Notes: a model not told the origin generated them from the sequence alone. Numbered from the stretch's first letter, positions 1 through 10,900 are shown. The stretch: DNA of 64,000 nt from CALMEH01 sp964548225 (GCA_964548225.1 CAZJQP010000011.1:14716-78715), one strand, 5' to 3'. Made by a program: numbers and translations.

Positions 1-2901
1 AAAATCAACGCCGAGCATCCGCCCGATTTCAAAATCGTTTGCATTTTTTTCACAACACAACACGGCACTCGTCGGGCGCACGGCAAAACGCCGCACGTTT
101 GAAAGCCGCGTAATCATTGCATCTGCCAAACCGACGGACAAAAATTCGCTGCCCGTATCTTCCTCAGAAGCCGCACCGATAATTTTCAGCGGCAAAACGG
201 CGATTGATTTTTCGCCTGTTTTTGTCGTTTTTGCCTCTTCCGCCAATTTTTCGGCAAGCGGATTTTTCATTCGCCGGAATAATTTTATAAAACGCGGTTC
301 GCGGCGGATTTTTTTAAGTTTGATTTCCGTGCCGAACCAATTCAGCCATTGGTCGTGTTCATCAAATGCTTTGACAAAAAATTCGTAAGCCTTGTCCGTT
401 TCGTCGAGCGCAGTATAAACCATCGCCATAAAATACGGTTTTACATATTGTTCGGCATTCAATTTTTCGACTTGCTGTAAAATTTTCCGTGCTTCTTCGT
501 GTCGCCCGTCGGCAACGAGTGCAAAACACAAAACATATTTCGCAACGCCCGTGTTCGGCATCATTCGGTCGGCTTGTTCGGCGGCGGTAACGGCTTCGCT
601 CGTGCGTCCGACGTGCGGCAGAGCATTGGCTAATTGAATATAAGCCTGAGGAAAATTCCGGTCGAGTTGCGCGATTTTTTCAGCTTTGGCAACGGCTTCC
701 GAAAATTTTCCGGCTTGATACAAAGTCCACGCTGTCAAAGTCATTGCCCGCAAACTCAAAGGATTTGCTTTTTCGGAACGGTGGATCATTTCCACGCCCT
801 CTTCAAAACGTCCTGTGCCGACGAGCGAAGCCGCATACCATTCGTAAGCCAAAGAATAATTCGGATGTAGCTCGATGGCGCGAAGATAAAGTTTTTCGGA
901 TTCCGGGTAATTCCAATCAACACTCGCCAGAGTCAGCGCGTAAGCCGCCATTGCTTCGGCAAGTTCGCCGTCAATTTCCAAAGCTCGAAGTGCGGCAGCT
1001 TTTGCCTTCGGTGCGCTCTCTTTGGTCGGCAAAATTCCGTAAATTCCCGCCCAATTATAGTAATCGGCAAGACTCGCGTGCGCCATCGCATAATTCGGAT
1101 CAAGCGCGACGGCGCGTTGAAATAATTCGAGAGCTTTCGGCAGAAATTCGGGAGTGAATTTATTCCAGAAAAACCTGCCGCGCAAATATGCGTCGAAGGC
1201 TTCGGCGTTGTCCGTGCCTTGTTTTTTGATGCGGTTTTTCTCGGTCGTTGTCAGTTCGGGAAGCAGAACTTCGGCGACTTTTTCCGAAATTTTATCTTCG
1301 AGTTCGAGTGCGTCCGTGAAAATTTCGTCAAACTGATTTGCCCAAACGCTGATGCGTTTTTTCACGTCCAAAAGCTGTAACGAAACACGAATTTTTTTGC
1401 CTAAGATTTTAATTCGTCCGTCAAGAACAAAATCAACCGCCAAATCTTTGCCCGCTTGCAAAGGATTTACCGCATCGTCGCCGTATTCCAAAATCGCGCT
1501 CGTCGGGCGAACCGCCAAGCGACGAATTCCGCTGAGGCGCGTAATCATCGCGTCTGCCAGACCGATTGACAAAAAATCGTCGCCCGTCGTTTCGGGTTTC
1601 GGACTCAAATTCAAAATTTTCAAAGGCAAAACTGCCAAAGATTTCGTGCCGTCGCTTTGCATCGGCAGAGTTTTTTCCGTGGCGGACACAATTTCCGTAA
1701 AACTTTCGGCGGAAATTCGTTCACCTTCGAGGAAACGCGAAATATCGGCGGCGAGTTCAGCGGCGGTTTGATAGCGTTCGGCGGCGTTTTTTCGCAGAGT
1801 CTTTAAAATAATTTTTTCCAAATCGCCTTTTAATTCGCGCCGCAAATCTTCAAAATTTTCCGCACCACGCAGCAGACAAACATCAATCAAAGTCGTCGCT
1901 TCACTCGCGCCCGTCGGCAAAAGATTTTCGCTTTGCGTGATGGAAGTGCTTGGTTTTTCGGGTTCTTCTTCACAAATGACGCGGGCAATTTCGTGCGGCG
2001 CACGATTTTTGAAACGATACGGGCGATGTCCGGTCAATAATTCGTAAAGCAAAACGCCTAAACTGTAAATATCCGAAGCCGGCGTAATCGGCAAGCCCGA
2101 AACTTGTTCGGGCGAAGCATATTCGGGTGTCATCATTCGCACGGCGGTTGCCGTCGGTTCAAGGGTGATGTCAACATTTGCTTCCGCATCCAAAACCTTG
2201 GCAATTCCAAAATCTAACAATTTCGGCACGCCGTCCGCTGTTACTAAAATATTTGAAGGCTTAACGTCGCGGTGAACGATTTGGTTTTGATGTGCGAATT
2301 CGATTGCTTCGCAGACTTGGCGGAAAAGTTTTAATCTTTCGGTGATTGAAAGTTTGTTCGCGTCGGCAAATTTGTAAAGCGTTTTGCCTTCGATGTATTC
2401 CATCACGAAAAACGGTAAATCGTCGTCGGTCGTGCCGCCGTCGAGCAGACGCGCAATAAACGGATGGCTCAAGTTTGCTAAAATCTGTCGTTCACGGCGA
2501 AAACGGCGCAGAATAAAATCCGTATCCATCCCGCGTTTGATAATTTTTATGGCAACCTGCTGTTTAAATGAGCCGTCGGCACGTTCGGCAAGATAAACCG
2601 CGCCCATTCCGCCGCGCCCGATTTCGCTTAAAATGCGATACGCGCCGATTTCGCGCCCGATTGTCGGGTCGCGTTCTTCAATCATCGAGGCAAAAATGTG
2701 AAGTCCGCTATTGTCCATTAAAGGCTCGCTCAAAAGCGAATCGGCTTCTTCATCTTGCCTTAAAAGATGCTCGACTTCGATGCGTAAATCTTCATCGTCC
2801 GCACAAACTTCGTCCAAATAAAGCTCACGCTCTTCGCGTGATGGCAATTCGACCGCGACTTGAAAAATTTCTTCAATTTTTTGCCAATAATTAGGAGTCA
2901 T
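1..2901 (-). CDS. Ser/Thr protein kinase with TPRs and two TolB-like domains (3' end cut by window)
   Basis: The frame is open from the ATG at 2901 to the window edge with no stop (967 codons), so the C-terminus lies outside. The kinase domain is clear: glycine loop GRGGMGAVY near residue 98, HRDVKPSN near 211, DFGIAK near 232 and SPEQV near 264. After it, near residue 415, comes a TolB/FlgO-like segment (SLAVLPLKI, then GLADAMITRL and RPTSAI), then TPR-type helices at about 525-850 (LDPNYAMAHASLADYY is a typical unit). Near residue 890 a second TolB-like copy begins (SIAVLPLKI, GLADAMITRL, RPTSAVL) and runs off the window. No transmembrane helix was seen between kinase and TPRs, so it may be cytoplasmic. 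It lies 76 bp downstream of an ECF sigma factor gene on the same strand, a pairing common in Acidobacteriota, which suggests that the kinase controls that sigma factor. Substrate unknown. Confidence 0.93.
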   Translation of the reverse strand, partial: MTPNYWQKIEEIFQVAVELPSREERELYLDEVCADDEDLRIEVEHLLRQDEEADSLLSEPLMDNSGLHIFASMIEERDPTIGREIGAYRILSEIGRGGMGAVYLAERADGSFKQQVAIKIIKRGMDTDFILRRFRRERQILANLSHPFIARLLDGGTTDDDLPFFVMEYIEGKTLYKFADANKLSITERLKLFRQVCEAIEFAHQNQIVHRDVKPSNILVTADGVPKLLDFGIAKVLDAEANVDITLEPTATAVRMMTPEYASPEQVSGLPITPASDIYSLGVLLYELLTGHRPYRFKNRAPHEIARVICEEEPEKPSTSITQSENLLPTGASEATTLIDVCLLRGAENFEDLRRELKGDLEKIILKTLRKNAAERYQTAAELAADISRFLEGERISAESFTEIVSATEKTLPMQSDGTKSLAVLPLKILNLSPKPETTGDDFLSIGLADAMITRLSGIRRLAVRPTSAILEYGDDAVNPLQAGKDLAVDFVLDGRIKILGKKIRVSLQLLDVKKRISVWANQFDEIFTDALELEDKISEKVAEVLLPELTTTEKNRIKKQGTDNAEAFDAYLRGRFFWNKFTPEFLPKALELFQRAVALDPNYAMAHASLADYYNWAGIYGILPTKESAPKAKAAALRALEIDGELAEAMAAYALTLASVDWNYPESEKLYLRAIELHPNYSLAYEWYAASLVGTGRFEEGVEMIHRSEKANPLSLRAMTLTAWTLYQAGKFSEAVAKAEKIAQLDRNFPQAYIQLANALPHVGRTSEAVTAAEQADRMMPNTGVAKYVLCFALVADGRHEEARKILQQVEKLNAEQYVKPYFMAMVYTALDETDKAYEFFVKAFDEHDQWLNWFGTEIKLKKIRREPRFIKLFRRMKNPLAEKLAEEAKTTKTGEKSIAVLPLKIIGAASEEDTGSEFLSVGLADAMITRLSNVRRFAVRPTSAVLCCEKNANDFEIGRMLGVDF

Positions 2902-2902
2902 A

Positions 2903-2973
2903 ATTAAAAATTAAAAATTAAAAATTAAAAATTTCGGATTCAATTTTGCATTTTTAATTTTTAATTTTTAATT
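2903..2973. repeat. Heptanucleotide tandem repeat in inverted arms
   Basis: Four to five copies of TTAAAAA at 2903-2933 face three to four copies of its complement (TTTTTAA) at 2950-2973. The transcript would fold into a long A/U hairpin between the sigma factor gene and the kinase gene. One of a dozen similar elements in the window. Confidence 0.85.
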
Positions 2974-2977
2974 CGTT

Positions 2978-3544
2978 TTAGCCTTTCATTTGTCCGTAAA
3001 GCCATGCCTTCGTTAATCGCCAATGACGTTTCACCGTTATCACCGAAACGCCTAAAACTTCCGCCGTTTCCTCAAACGTCAAGCCGCCGAAAAATCTGAG
3101 TTCAACAATTTTCGCCTTTTGTGCGTCAAATTTCGCCAATTCTTTCAGCGCGTCGTCCAAAGAAATCAATTCGTCGCTGATTTCGACGGCTTTATCAATA
3201 TTTTCGTCCAAAGAAAATTTTTGAAATTCTCCGCCGCGTTTGTCGGCTTTGTGAACGCGGGCGTGGTCAACTAAAATCCGCCGCATAAGTTGTGCCGCGA
3301 CACCGAAAAAATGTGCGCGATTTTGCCAATTTGCGCGGGTTTGGTCAATCAATTTCAGATACGCTTCGTGGACGAGTGCCGTCGGTTGCAAAGTGTGATT
3401 GATGCGCTCGCGCCGCAAATAATTTGATGCAAGACGTTTCAGTTCATCATAAATTACGGGAAGCAGAGCATTAACCGCAGTCTCGTTGCCGTTTGAAACT
3501 TCCAAAAGAAGCTGAGTTATATTTTCTTGAGTTGCTTGATTCAC
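2978..3544 (-). CDS. ECF sigma factor, TIGR02999-type
   Basis: An RNA polymerase sigma-70 factor of the extracytoplasmic-function class, 188 aa. Region 2 holds the motif TLQPTALVHEAYLKL, a hallmark of the family that sits beside Ser/Thr kinases in Acidobacteria and Planctomycetes, followed by RRILVDHAR. Region 4 is a helix-turn-helix (ETAEVLGVSVITVKRHW) near the C-terminus. The start is GTG at 3544, preceded by AAGAG; a TATAAT lies at 3562-3567 on the same strand, so the leader is very short. No anti-sigma factor gene is adjacent; the kinase downstream is the likely regulator, as inferred for ECF43-like systems. Confidence 0.93.
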   Translation of the reverse strand: MNQATQENITQLLLEVSNGNETAVNALLPVIYDELKRLASNYLRRERINHTLQPTALVHEAYLKLIDQTRANWQNRAHFFGVAAQLMRRILVDHARVHKADKRGGEFQKFSLDENIDKAVEISDELISLDDALKELAKFDAQKAKIVELRFFGGLTFEETAEVLGVSVITVKRHWRLTKAWLYGQMKG

Positions 3545-3561
3545 GCTCTTGAATTGTAAAA

Positions 3562-3567
3562 ATTATA
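3562..3567 (-). promoter_or_regulatory. Putative -10 element (TATAAT) of the ECF/kinase operon
   Basis: A perfect TATAAT on the minus strand, 17 bp before the GTG start of the sigma factor. No good -35 hexamer is visible (an A/T run lies there), so support is moderate. Confidence 0.45.
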
Positions 3568-3694
3568 AACAAAAATCGGCGCAAAAAAAAGCCTTAAACT
3601 TCCCTTATGCTTTATTTACAAAAATGCACCGCTCGAATATTATAAGATTATACTGTATGAAGTCGAAAATTTAGCTTCCGACAATAGATTTCGG

Positions 3695-6691
3695 ATGTTC
3701 GATAAATCTGCAATTTTCATCGCCTTTTGTCTCTGGCTGGCGGCGTTTTGTGCAAACGCGGCGGCACAATATCGGTTTGACCAACTGACGACAGAAAACG
3801 GTTTGCCGCAAAATTCGGTCTATTCGATTGTGCAAACGGCGGAAGGTTATATTTGGATGGCGACGCTCGATGGACTTGTGCGTTATGACGGCGTGCGTTT
3901 TACGGTTTTTAATAAATCGAATTCTAAAAACTTGCTGAACAATCGTTTAATCGGTTTGCTGGTTGACGGCGAAAACTCGGTTTGGCTTCTGCACGAATCA
4001 AACAATTTGTCCCGCTATCGCAACGGCGAATTTCAGACTTTTTCCGAAGCCGACGGCTTGCCTGAAACCGCCGTTTATCTGATGACGAAAGATGCAAACG
4101 GCGGCATTTTGGCTTGGACGAAAAAAGGCGTTGCGCGATTTGACGGCAATCGTTTTACGGCTCGGTCGGCGGAAAGTAAAACTTTTGACGGAAATGATTT
4201 CGTGCTTTATTTTTCTCCTTCGGGCGCACTTTGGGAAGTCCGCAATCAGACTTTAACGCGCTTTAAGGACGGCAAGCGCACCGACTTTACATTGCCGATT
4301 GAACCGCAAAAATTTAACTCGCCGGGTTACAAAATCAGCAGTTTCGTCAAACTATTTGAAGACCGAAGCGGAGTGCTTTGGTTTTCGCTGTGGCGCAACC
4401 ATTTATATCGGCTCGAAAACGAAACGATTCGTAAAATCGAAACTGATGAAATTGCTACGACACTTATTTTGGACATCGCGCAAGACGAGGAAAATAATAT
4501 TTGGGTCGGGACAGACACGAAAGGCGTGTGTCTTTTGAGTCAGGAAGGCTTCAAATGTTTTGATTCGACGAGTGGACTGTCGAGCAATTCGGTGCGCGGA
4601 ATGTTTTTAGACCGTGAAGGAACTCTCTGGGTTGCGACCGACGACCGCGGCGTGTGCCGTCTGTCGAAACAGGTCATCACGCCATTTTCGACCGCTCAAG
4701 GACTCAGAGGAAAAAATCTGTATTCGATTTTTGAAGACCGTCAAGGCGCAATTTGGCTCGGTTCTTACGGCGCGGCGGCAAAATTTGAAAAAGGAACGCT
4801 CAAAAATTACGGCACGGCTGAAGGTTCGATTTATCAGAATATTCAATCGTTTTACGAAGACCGCGAAAGCAGACTTTGGATTGGCGCGTTTGAAGGCGTT
4901 CAATATTTTAAGGACGGCAAATTTTACGACTTCAAAGACAAACTTTATCCGCAAAAACCGAGTTTCGGAGTTTTCGACATCGAACAGGACGAAAACGGCG
5001 TTTTATTATTTGCCACGACCGAAGGTTTAGTGAAATACGACGGACAAACCGCGAAACAATTTACAACCGAAAATGGTTTGCCGGGAAATAATGTAAAAAT
5101 CATTCTGAAATCGAGAAACGGCGGTTATTGGATTGGGACATATTCGGGAATTGCGCTGATGAATGATGAAAAAATCACCGCTTATACCGAAAAAGACGGT
5201 TTGGCGGGAAATCAGGTTCGTGCGCTTTTTGAAGACGCAGACGGAACGCTCTGGATTGGAACTTACGATAGCGGTTTGTCGCGTTTCAAGGACGGAAAAT
5301 TCACCAATTACAACAAAGAAAACGGACTTTTCAGCAATGGCGTTTTCGAGATTTTGCCCGATGACGCAGGCAATTTTTGGATGTCGTCGAATCAAGGAAT
5401 TTATCGCGTCAGCCGCGCCGAATTAAACGATTTCGCCGACGGCAAATCCCGCTTCATCACATCTGTCGCATTTGGCAAAGCCGACGGAATGCTCAACGCG
5501 GAAGCCAACGGCGGCGGACAACCTACGGGCTTGAAAACCAAAGACGGACGGCTTTGGTTTCCGACGCAAGACGGCGCGGCAATCGTCAATCCGAAAGCTG
5601 TAAAATTTAATCCTTTGCCGCCGCCCGTCGTCATCGAATCGGCGAGAATTGACAACCAATCCGCAATCTCAAATCCCAAATCTCGAATCGAAATGTCGCC
5701 CAACCAAGAGAATCTCGAAATTGATTACACGGGTTTGAGTTTTATCAAATCCGAACAGATGCGTTTTCGTTATCGGCTCGAAGGTTTGGACGAAGATTGG
5801 ACGGAAGCCGGCACGCGGCGAACAGCTTTTTATCCGCATCTCGCGCCGGGTGAATATACGTTTCGGGTCATTGCTGCAAACAGCGATAACGTCTGGAACG
5901 AAAAAGGCGCGTCAATCAAAATCACTGTTATTCCGCCGTTTTATCGCACTTGGTGGTTTGTTGCGCTGTGCGTTTTGGCGTTTTTTGGGTTGGCATTTAT
6001 GATTTACCGAAGGCGCATTAACCAACTGAAAAAAGAACGCGCCGCGAAAGAAGAGTTTTCGCGCCGTTTGATAATCGCGCACGAATCGGAACGCCGCCGC
6101 GTCGCCGCCGAATTGCACGATTCTTTGGGACAAACGCTGGCGATGATTAAAAACCGCGCCGTTTTCGCCGTCCAAAATACGAAGAATTTGGAAGCGGCGA
6201 AAGAGCAATTTGAACAGATTACCGACCAATCGGTTGATGCAATCAACGAAGTGCGCGAGATTTCGTATAATTTGCGCCCGTATTTGCTCGACCGTTTGGG
6301 TTTGACGAAAGCCTTAAAATCGCTGTTCAACAAAACTGCTGAAAATAGCAATCTGAAAATCGCGGCGGACATCGAAAATATTGATAAAATTTTCTCGAAG
6401 GAAGAAGAAATGAGTCTTTACCGCATTGTGCAGGAAAATTTGAACAATATTTTGAAACATGCCGAAGCGTCGGAAATTCGTGTCGAGATTAAAAAAGAGA
6501 CGGATTTTTTGACCGTCAAAATCGCCGATAACGGCAAAGGTTTTTCGACTGACGGCGTAAGAAATAACGATAAAAAAGAAGGTTTCGGCTTGCTCGGAAT
6601 GGCGGAGCGAGTAAATATTTTAGGCGGCACGCACAACATCGAATCTGCGCCGGACAAAGGCACGACGGTGAAGATTAAAATAAGTATTTGA
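3695..6691 (+). CDS. Two-component sensor histidine kinase with periplasmic beta-propeller
   Basis: A 998-aa hybrid-type sensor. A signal sequence or anchor (FIAFCLWLAAFCANAAA) is followed by many Reg_prop blades (units such as TENGLPQNSVYSIVQ and WIGTYSGIAL) over about residues 28-640, a Y_Y_Y domain (about 641-735), one membrane helix (WWFVALCVLAFFGLAF, about 753-771), a HisKA_3 dimerisation domain with the phospho-acceptor His in AAELHDSLGQTLA (about 804), and a HATPase with N-box VQENLNNILKHA (about 912) and GLLGMAERV. This is the NarX-like arrangement, and the ligand is probably bound by the propeller in the periplasm. The next gene, a LuxR-type regulator, follows within 15 bp or overlaps, so the two form one signalling pair. 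Ligand unknown; propellers of this type often sense glycans in Bacteroidota, but no transport genes for sugars are adjacent. Confidence 0.95.
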   Translation: MFDKSAIFIAFCLWLAAFCANAAAQYRFDQLTTENGLPQNSVYSIVQTAEGYIWMATLDGLVRYDGVRFTVFNKSNSKNLLNNRLIGLLVDGENSVWLLHESNNLSRYRNGEFQTFSEADGLPETAVYLMTKDANGGILAWTKKGVARFDGNRFTARSAESKTFDGNDFVLYFSPSGALWEVRNQTLTRFKDGKRTDFTLPIEPQKFNSPGYKISSFVKLFEDRSGVLWFSLWRNHLYRLENETIRKIETDEIATTLILDIAQDEENNIWVGTDTKGVCLLSQEGFKCFDSTSGLSSNSVRGMFLDREGTLWVATDDRGVCRLSKQVITPFSTAQGLRGKNLYSIFEDRQGAIWLGSYGAAAKFEKGTLKNYGTAEGSIYQNIQSFYEDRESRLWIGAFEGVQYFKDGKFYDFKDKLYPQKPSFGVFDIEQDENGVLLFATTEGLVKYDGQTAKQFTTENGLPGNNVKIILKSRNGGYWIGTYSGIALMNDEKITAYTEKDGLAGNQVRALFEDADGTLWIGTYDSGLSRFKDGKFTNYNKENGLFSNGVFEILPDDAGNFWMSSNQGIYRVSRAELNDFADGKSRFITSVAFGKADGMLNAEANGGGQPTGLKTKDGRLWFPTQDGAAIVNPKAVKFNPLPPPVVIESARIDNQSAISNPKSRIEMSPNQENLEIDYTGLSFIKSEQMRFRYRLEGLDEDWTEAGTRRTAFYPHLAPGEYTFRVIAANSDNVWNEKGASIKITVIPPFYRTWWFVALCVLAFFGLAFMIYRRRINQLKKERAAKEEFSRRLIIAHESERRRVAAELHDSLGQTLAMIKNRAVFAVQNTKNLEAAKEQFEQITDQSVDAINEVREISYNLRPYLLDRLGLTKALKSLFNKTAENSNLKIAADIENIDKIFSKEEEMSLYRIVQENLNNILKHAEASEIRVEIKKETDFLTVKIADNGKGFSTDGVRNNDKKEGFGLLGMAERVNILGGTHNIESAPDKGTTVKIKISI

Positions 6692-6705
6692 CTTCGGAAA
6701 AGCAA

Positions 6706-7359
6706 ATGGAAAATCAGATAAAAATAGTGATGGCTGACGATCATCCGATTGTCCGGCAAGGATTAAAACAAATCATCGAAACTGACCGCGCAATTTCGAT
6801 TGTTGCTGAAGCGGGCGACGGCGCAGACGCTCTCGAACAAATCGAAAAACATCAGCCGAATGTTGCCGTTCTCGATATTGATATGCCTCAAATGGATGGT
6901 TTCGATGTCGTCCGTGAATTGCAACGGAAAAACATCAAAATCGAAGTCGTTTTTCTGACGATGCACTCGGAAAGTGAGATTTTTGAAGAAGCGATGGATT
7001 TGGGCGTGAAAGGTTATGTTCTCAAAGACAGCGCGGTTACGGACATCGTCGCAAGTATCAAATCGGTCGCTTCAGGCAGACCTTTTTTGAGTCCGGCATT
7101 GTCAGCATTGCTATTAAACCGAAGACATCGCATCGTCGAATTGGAAGAAACTCAGCCCGGATTAAATAGTCTGACACCGACCGAACGGCGCATCTTAAAA
7201 CACATCGCCGAAGATAAAACCTCAAAACAAATCGCCGCCGAGCTTTTCATCAGCCCGCGCACCGTCGAAACGCACCGCACAAACATCTGCCGCAAACTCG
7301 ATTTATCGGGAAGCCTCGCCCTCGTCAAATTTGCCGTAACTCATAAATCGGAAATTTAG
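6706..7359 (+). CDS. LuxR/NarL-family response regulator
   Basis: The partner regulator of the upstream sensor kinase, 217 aa. The receiver shows the acidic pair in MADDHP, the phospho-Asp in AVLDIDMPQMDG, the Thr in FLTMHSES and the Lys in YVLKDSA. The C-terminal LuxR helix-turn-helix is LTPTERRILKHIAEDK followed by SKQIAAELFISPRTVETH. I chose the ATG at 6706, preceded by GGAAA at 6696; a TTG at 6688 that overlaps the kinase stop is possible and would add six residues. It presumably binds DNA after phosphorylation; its targets cannot be read from the sequence, but the secreted protein gene downstream is a candidate. Confidence 0.93.
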   Translation: MENQIKIVMADDHPIVRQGLKQIIETDRAISIVAEAGDGADALEQIEKHQPNVAVLDIDMPQMDGFDVVRELQRKNIKIEVVFLTMHSESEIFEEAMDLGVKGYVLKDSAVTDIVASIKSVASGRPFLSPALSALLLNRRHRIVELEETQPGLNSLTPTERRILKHIAEDKTSKQIAAELFISPRTVETHRTNICRKLDLSGSLALVKFAVTHKSEI

Positions 7360-7361
7360 AA

Positions 7362-7448
7362 TTTAACGCAAAGACGCAGAGAGACGAAGACGCAAAGAAA
7401 TTAATAAAAAACCTTTGCGCCTCTGTATCTTTGCGCCTTTGCGTTAAA
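7362..7448. repeat. GCAAAGACGC-type dispersed repeat in inverted arms
   Basis: Variants of the words AACGCAAAGACGC and GACGCAAAG at 7362-7402 face complements such as CTTTGCGCC and CTTTGCGTTAAA at 7413-7448. The same words form the hairpin at 63912-63996, and a degenerate trace lies near 17780-17803. The transcript would form a hairpin after the regulator gene and may help to end it. No gene lies in the 204 bp between the regulator and the next receiver gene. Confidence 0.75.
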
Positions 7449-7563
7449 AATTCTTCCAATCCTCTACGAGTGAACCCGTAGATAAAATACGGGTTTTCAC
7501 GCACCTCAATTTACGAGTGAAAACGGATTTTCAAGCCTGTCTTTTCTTCATATTCTATTTCTC

Positions 7564-7908
7564 GTGAAGATTTTAATTGTGGACGACAATCAGCAAATGC
7601 GCGAAATGATGCGTGTTTTTTTGCAGGATTTAAGCAATGAATTCTGCGAATGCGAAGACGGCGCGGAAGCATTGGCTTCTTACGCCGATTTCTTGCCTGA
7701 TTGGGTTTTGATGGATTGGGAAATGCGAAAAATGGACGGATTGACAGCAACGCGAGAGATTTTGCGGTTTTACCCGACGGCGAAGATTTTGATGTTCACG
7801 CAATATACGGATGCGGAACTCAAATCGGCGGCGCAGGAAGCGGGCGCATTCGGTTTTGTCTTGAAGGACGAACTTTTGAACTTACGGCGGATTATCGCGG
7901 AGAACTAA
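7564..7908 (+). CDS. Single-domain response regulator receiver
   Basis: A stand-alone receiver domain, 114 aa, with no output domain. Conserved residues are visible: Asp pair in IVDDNQQM, phospho-Asp in DWVLMDWEMRKMDG, Thr in MFTQYT and Lys in FVLKDE. The start is GTG at 7564; no strong Shine-Dalgarno sequence is seen. It lies 13 bp before the large secreted protein gene and may share its transcript. Lone receivers usually work as phosphate shuttles or act by protein contact; here the role is unknown. The two propeller kinases in the window are possible phosphodonors. Confidence 0.85.
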   Translation: MKILIVDDNQQMREMMRVFLQDLSNEFCECEDGAEALASYADFLPDWVLMDWEMRKMDGLTATREILRFYPTAKILMFTQYTDAELKSAAQEAGAFGFVLKDELLNLRRIIAEN

Positions 7909-7921
7909 TTATTTTTTGAGG

Positions 7922-10900
7922 ATGAAAGAGTTAATGAAAAACGGAAAATTGAGCGGAAAAAGAGGCTTTGGGAAATTGGCGGGAAAATTACAACGGTTTT
8001 TTAATTTGAAAAAACGAGTGCGGCAGACGGTCAGTGCATTTTTGGTTTTGACGATGCTGTTCGGCGCGTTTGTTTTTGATATTGAAATGTTCAAAGCGTG
8101 GGCGCAAACGGGATGCGGCGGAGCGGATAAGATTTTCCAAAACTGTGCGCTCGGCGGCGGGCAGGTCGAAAACGATTTGACCAATCAGGCGGTGGACGAT
8201 GTTATTGAAATGTATAAATTGAGAATCACTGACCGGACGTTGGTGTTGCAAACGATGCGTAACGAGGTGCGCGGAATGCTCTATATCAGATTGCTCGCGC
8301 TGATTAATAAACCGGACAAAACCACCGCCGAAGCACAGGCGATAGAAACATTCGCCGGTAAAATCAAAGATTCGCGTGTGCGGGCGGCGGTCGCGGCGCG
8401 TGATGAATATCACCGTTGGCAACAAAACCCGTGCGGCGGTTATCAGCCGCCCGCGCCGAATACTTACAACTCACCCGGCTGCACGTTCTACACGCTCATT
8501 CTCAATGGCGAGCCGATTCCGCCGACGTTTGAAGAATTTCAGCAATACGGTGCCGCTGCCGCTCACGGCGCAGCGTTTTCGGATGATTCCAAAGTCGTGG
8601 CGGAAAGAACCGGACAGGCGGTGCAAACGGCGGCGAGCCTCGGTGTGATTACCGCCGGCACGGGCATTGGCTTGGTTGTCGGTCAATCGTTGACTTTCAG
8701 CGCACTCTCCTCAGTTCTACCGTTCGCCGCGAGCAGTTGGGGAACGTGGGGTCCAAATCTCGGTCAGATAGGTGTCGTCGCCCGCAATGCGTCTTTAGGT
8801 TTAGTAAAAACCGCTTTGCCTTCGACGGCAAGTTCGGGAGCGTCGGGTGGCGCGGCTATCGGCGGTCCGATAGCCGTTATTGCGATGGCGATTCAGATTC
8901 TCGCTACACAAACAGTTAACGTCGTCAATCGGGCGCAGCTTCCCGATAAACTCGATCAGGCGATTGTTGATATGCAAAACGCGAATATCAATGTGAGAGA
9001 TTTGTTGACAACCGATGCCGGAAACAGCGAAGTTTATATGAATTTTATTTTTCAAACATTGCCCGATTTTCCCGCACCGGACGCGCCCGCGGCACAACCG
9101 ACCGACCGCAAATTCGTCGTCTATAATCAAACGACCGGACAACAGTATGAAACGCCAACCTTGAACGCACGTCTCGAATGGGAAAACAATCGTTATTTGC
9201 AGTTACGGCTGACCGGCGGTTTGTTTGCTCATCCGGCGCAATCCGGTGCCGAGTCGCCGACCAATCCGAGCCGCCAGACGGTTGCGATTCGTTATCTCGA
9301 TTGGGACAACAAAATCAAAATGGCTTACCGCACGGGCTTGGCATTTTACATTATTGACCCGACAAACACTCAGAAAGCCGTGTTGGACGGCGAAATAAAG
9401 TTGAAAGTTGACAATCAGAACGTCGTCGTCAGAATCAAGGACACGGAAATGCAGACGCAAGAGGTCGGCACAAAAATTATTTCGTGCGGCAGCATCGTCA
9501 ACCCCGGACAAGGAGCCGACACCATTATCGGCAAAGTCGAAGACGCGGGCGAACCGGCATCAACCTTAAGCGCGACAATCAACGGCGGTGCATCAGCGAC
9601 CGTCAACGGAATCACGATTCGCAATCTACACATTAACAATGACTACGAGGTCATCGGAAATGTTCTGAGCGAAAACGCGCCTACGCCGACGATTGCGAAT
9701 TTTACGGGAACTGTAGCAAATAGTGTCGGGCAGACAAAAACTTTTTCGGTCGAATTAAAAAAAACCGCCGTGGTCAACAGTTTGCCGGCGGAAACAATTA
9801 GACGGCTAACACTCGGCGATTATTACGAGGCAATCGTCGGCTCGGAATTGGAGATAAGTTGCTCGGCGAACCAATTCACGGTTTCGGGCGATTTGCCGCC
9901 GGGCTTAAAAATCGGACGACCTGCGGGTAATGCAACCCCGAATATTTATCTCTACGGCACGCCCGCTTCCGCCGGAAAATATCATTTCAATCTCACCAAA
10001 CAGTATGCCAACGGCGAGAGCATCAGTCAGGATTACATCATCAACATCAGTGCCGATATGATTCGAATGGACGACAGTGCGACAAGTTGGTGGCGTGCCG
10101 AATCCGGCGCGGCGGATCATTTCAAACGCGCTGACGGCACGGTGGTCGGCAACGTCGTTTTCGAGAAAGGCAAAGTCAATCGCGGCTTTTACTTCGACGG
10201 CAGCGACAGCTACATACGTCTGCCCGAAAACACTTTTTCACCCGGCAATGATTTTACCTTTGAAACGTGGTTCAAAACCGACCGCGCCGGCGTAATTGTC
10301 GGCAGTCAGCCGATTGCCGATCCTTACGGCGATGCTTCGGGCGCGACACCGCTCATTTACGTCTCGCACGACGGCAAACTGCAAGTGCAGATGTTCCGAG
10401 ACCAATACAATCGTTCGATCCGAACCGAGCAAAGCGTCAACGACAATCAATATCACCACGTCGCCGTTACTTACAGTGCGGCTGACCAGATGCGCCGTGT
10501 TTATCTCGACGGCGAAGAAGTCAGTTCGCTTTTCGGCGGACAACTCGCCTCTTCAACCAAATATCAATTCGGCACGGGTTACGCACCGGATGCCGTCAAC
10601 GGCGGCACGAACGGTTGGCTTAATTTCAAAGGTGTGATTGACGAACCGACCGTTTATAGCCGTGCGCTGAGTCTGCAAGACATCCGAAACATTTACGCCG
10701 TTGGCGGTTTGGGCAAACTTTATTTAAAAATTCGCCCCTACGCACCGCAAGTGCGCGACGGCAACGACGGTGGACTTCTGATGGAAGCACAAGGCGGTTT
10801 CCCGCTCAGATTCAAACTGCGCTGGCAAAATCCTCTGATAATGACCGCCGAGCAGGACACCAGCTATTTTATGAATCTGCGTCCCACGAATTATGAGATT

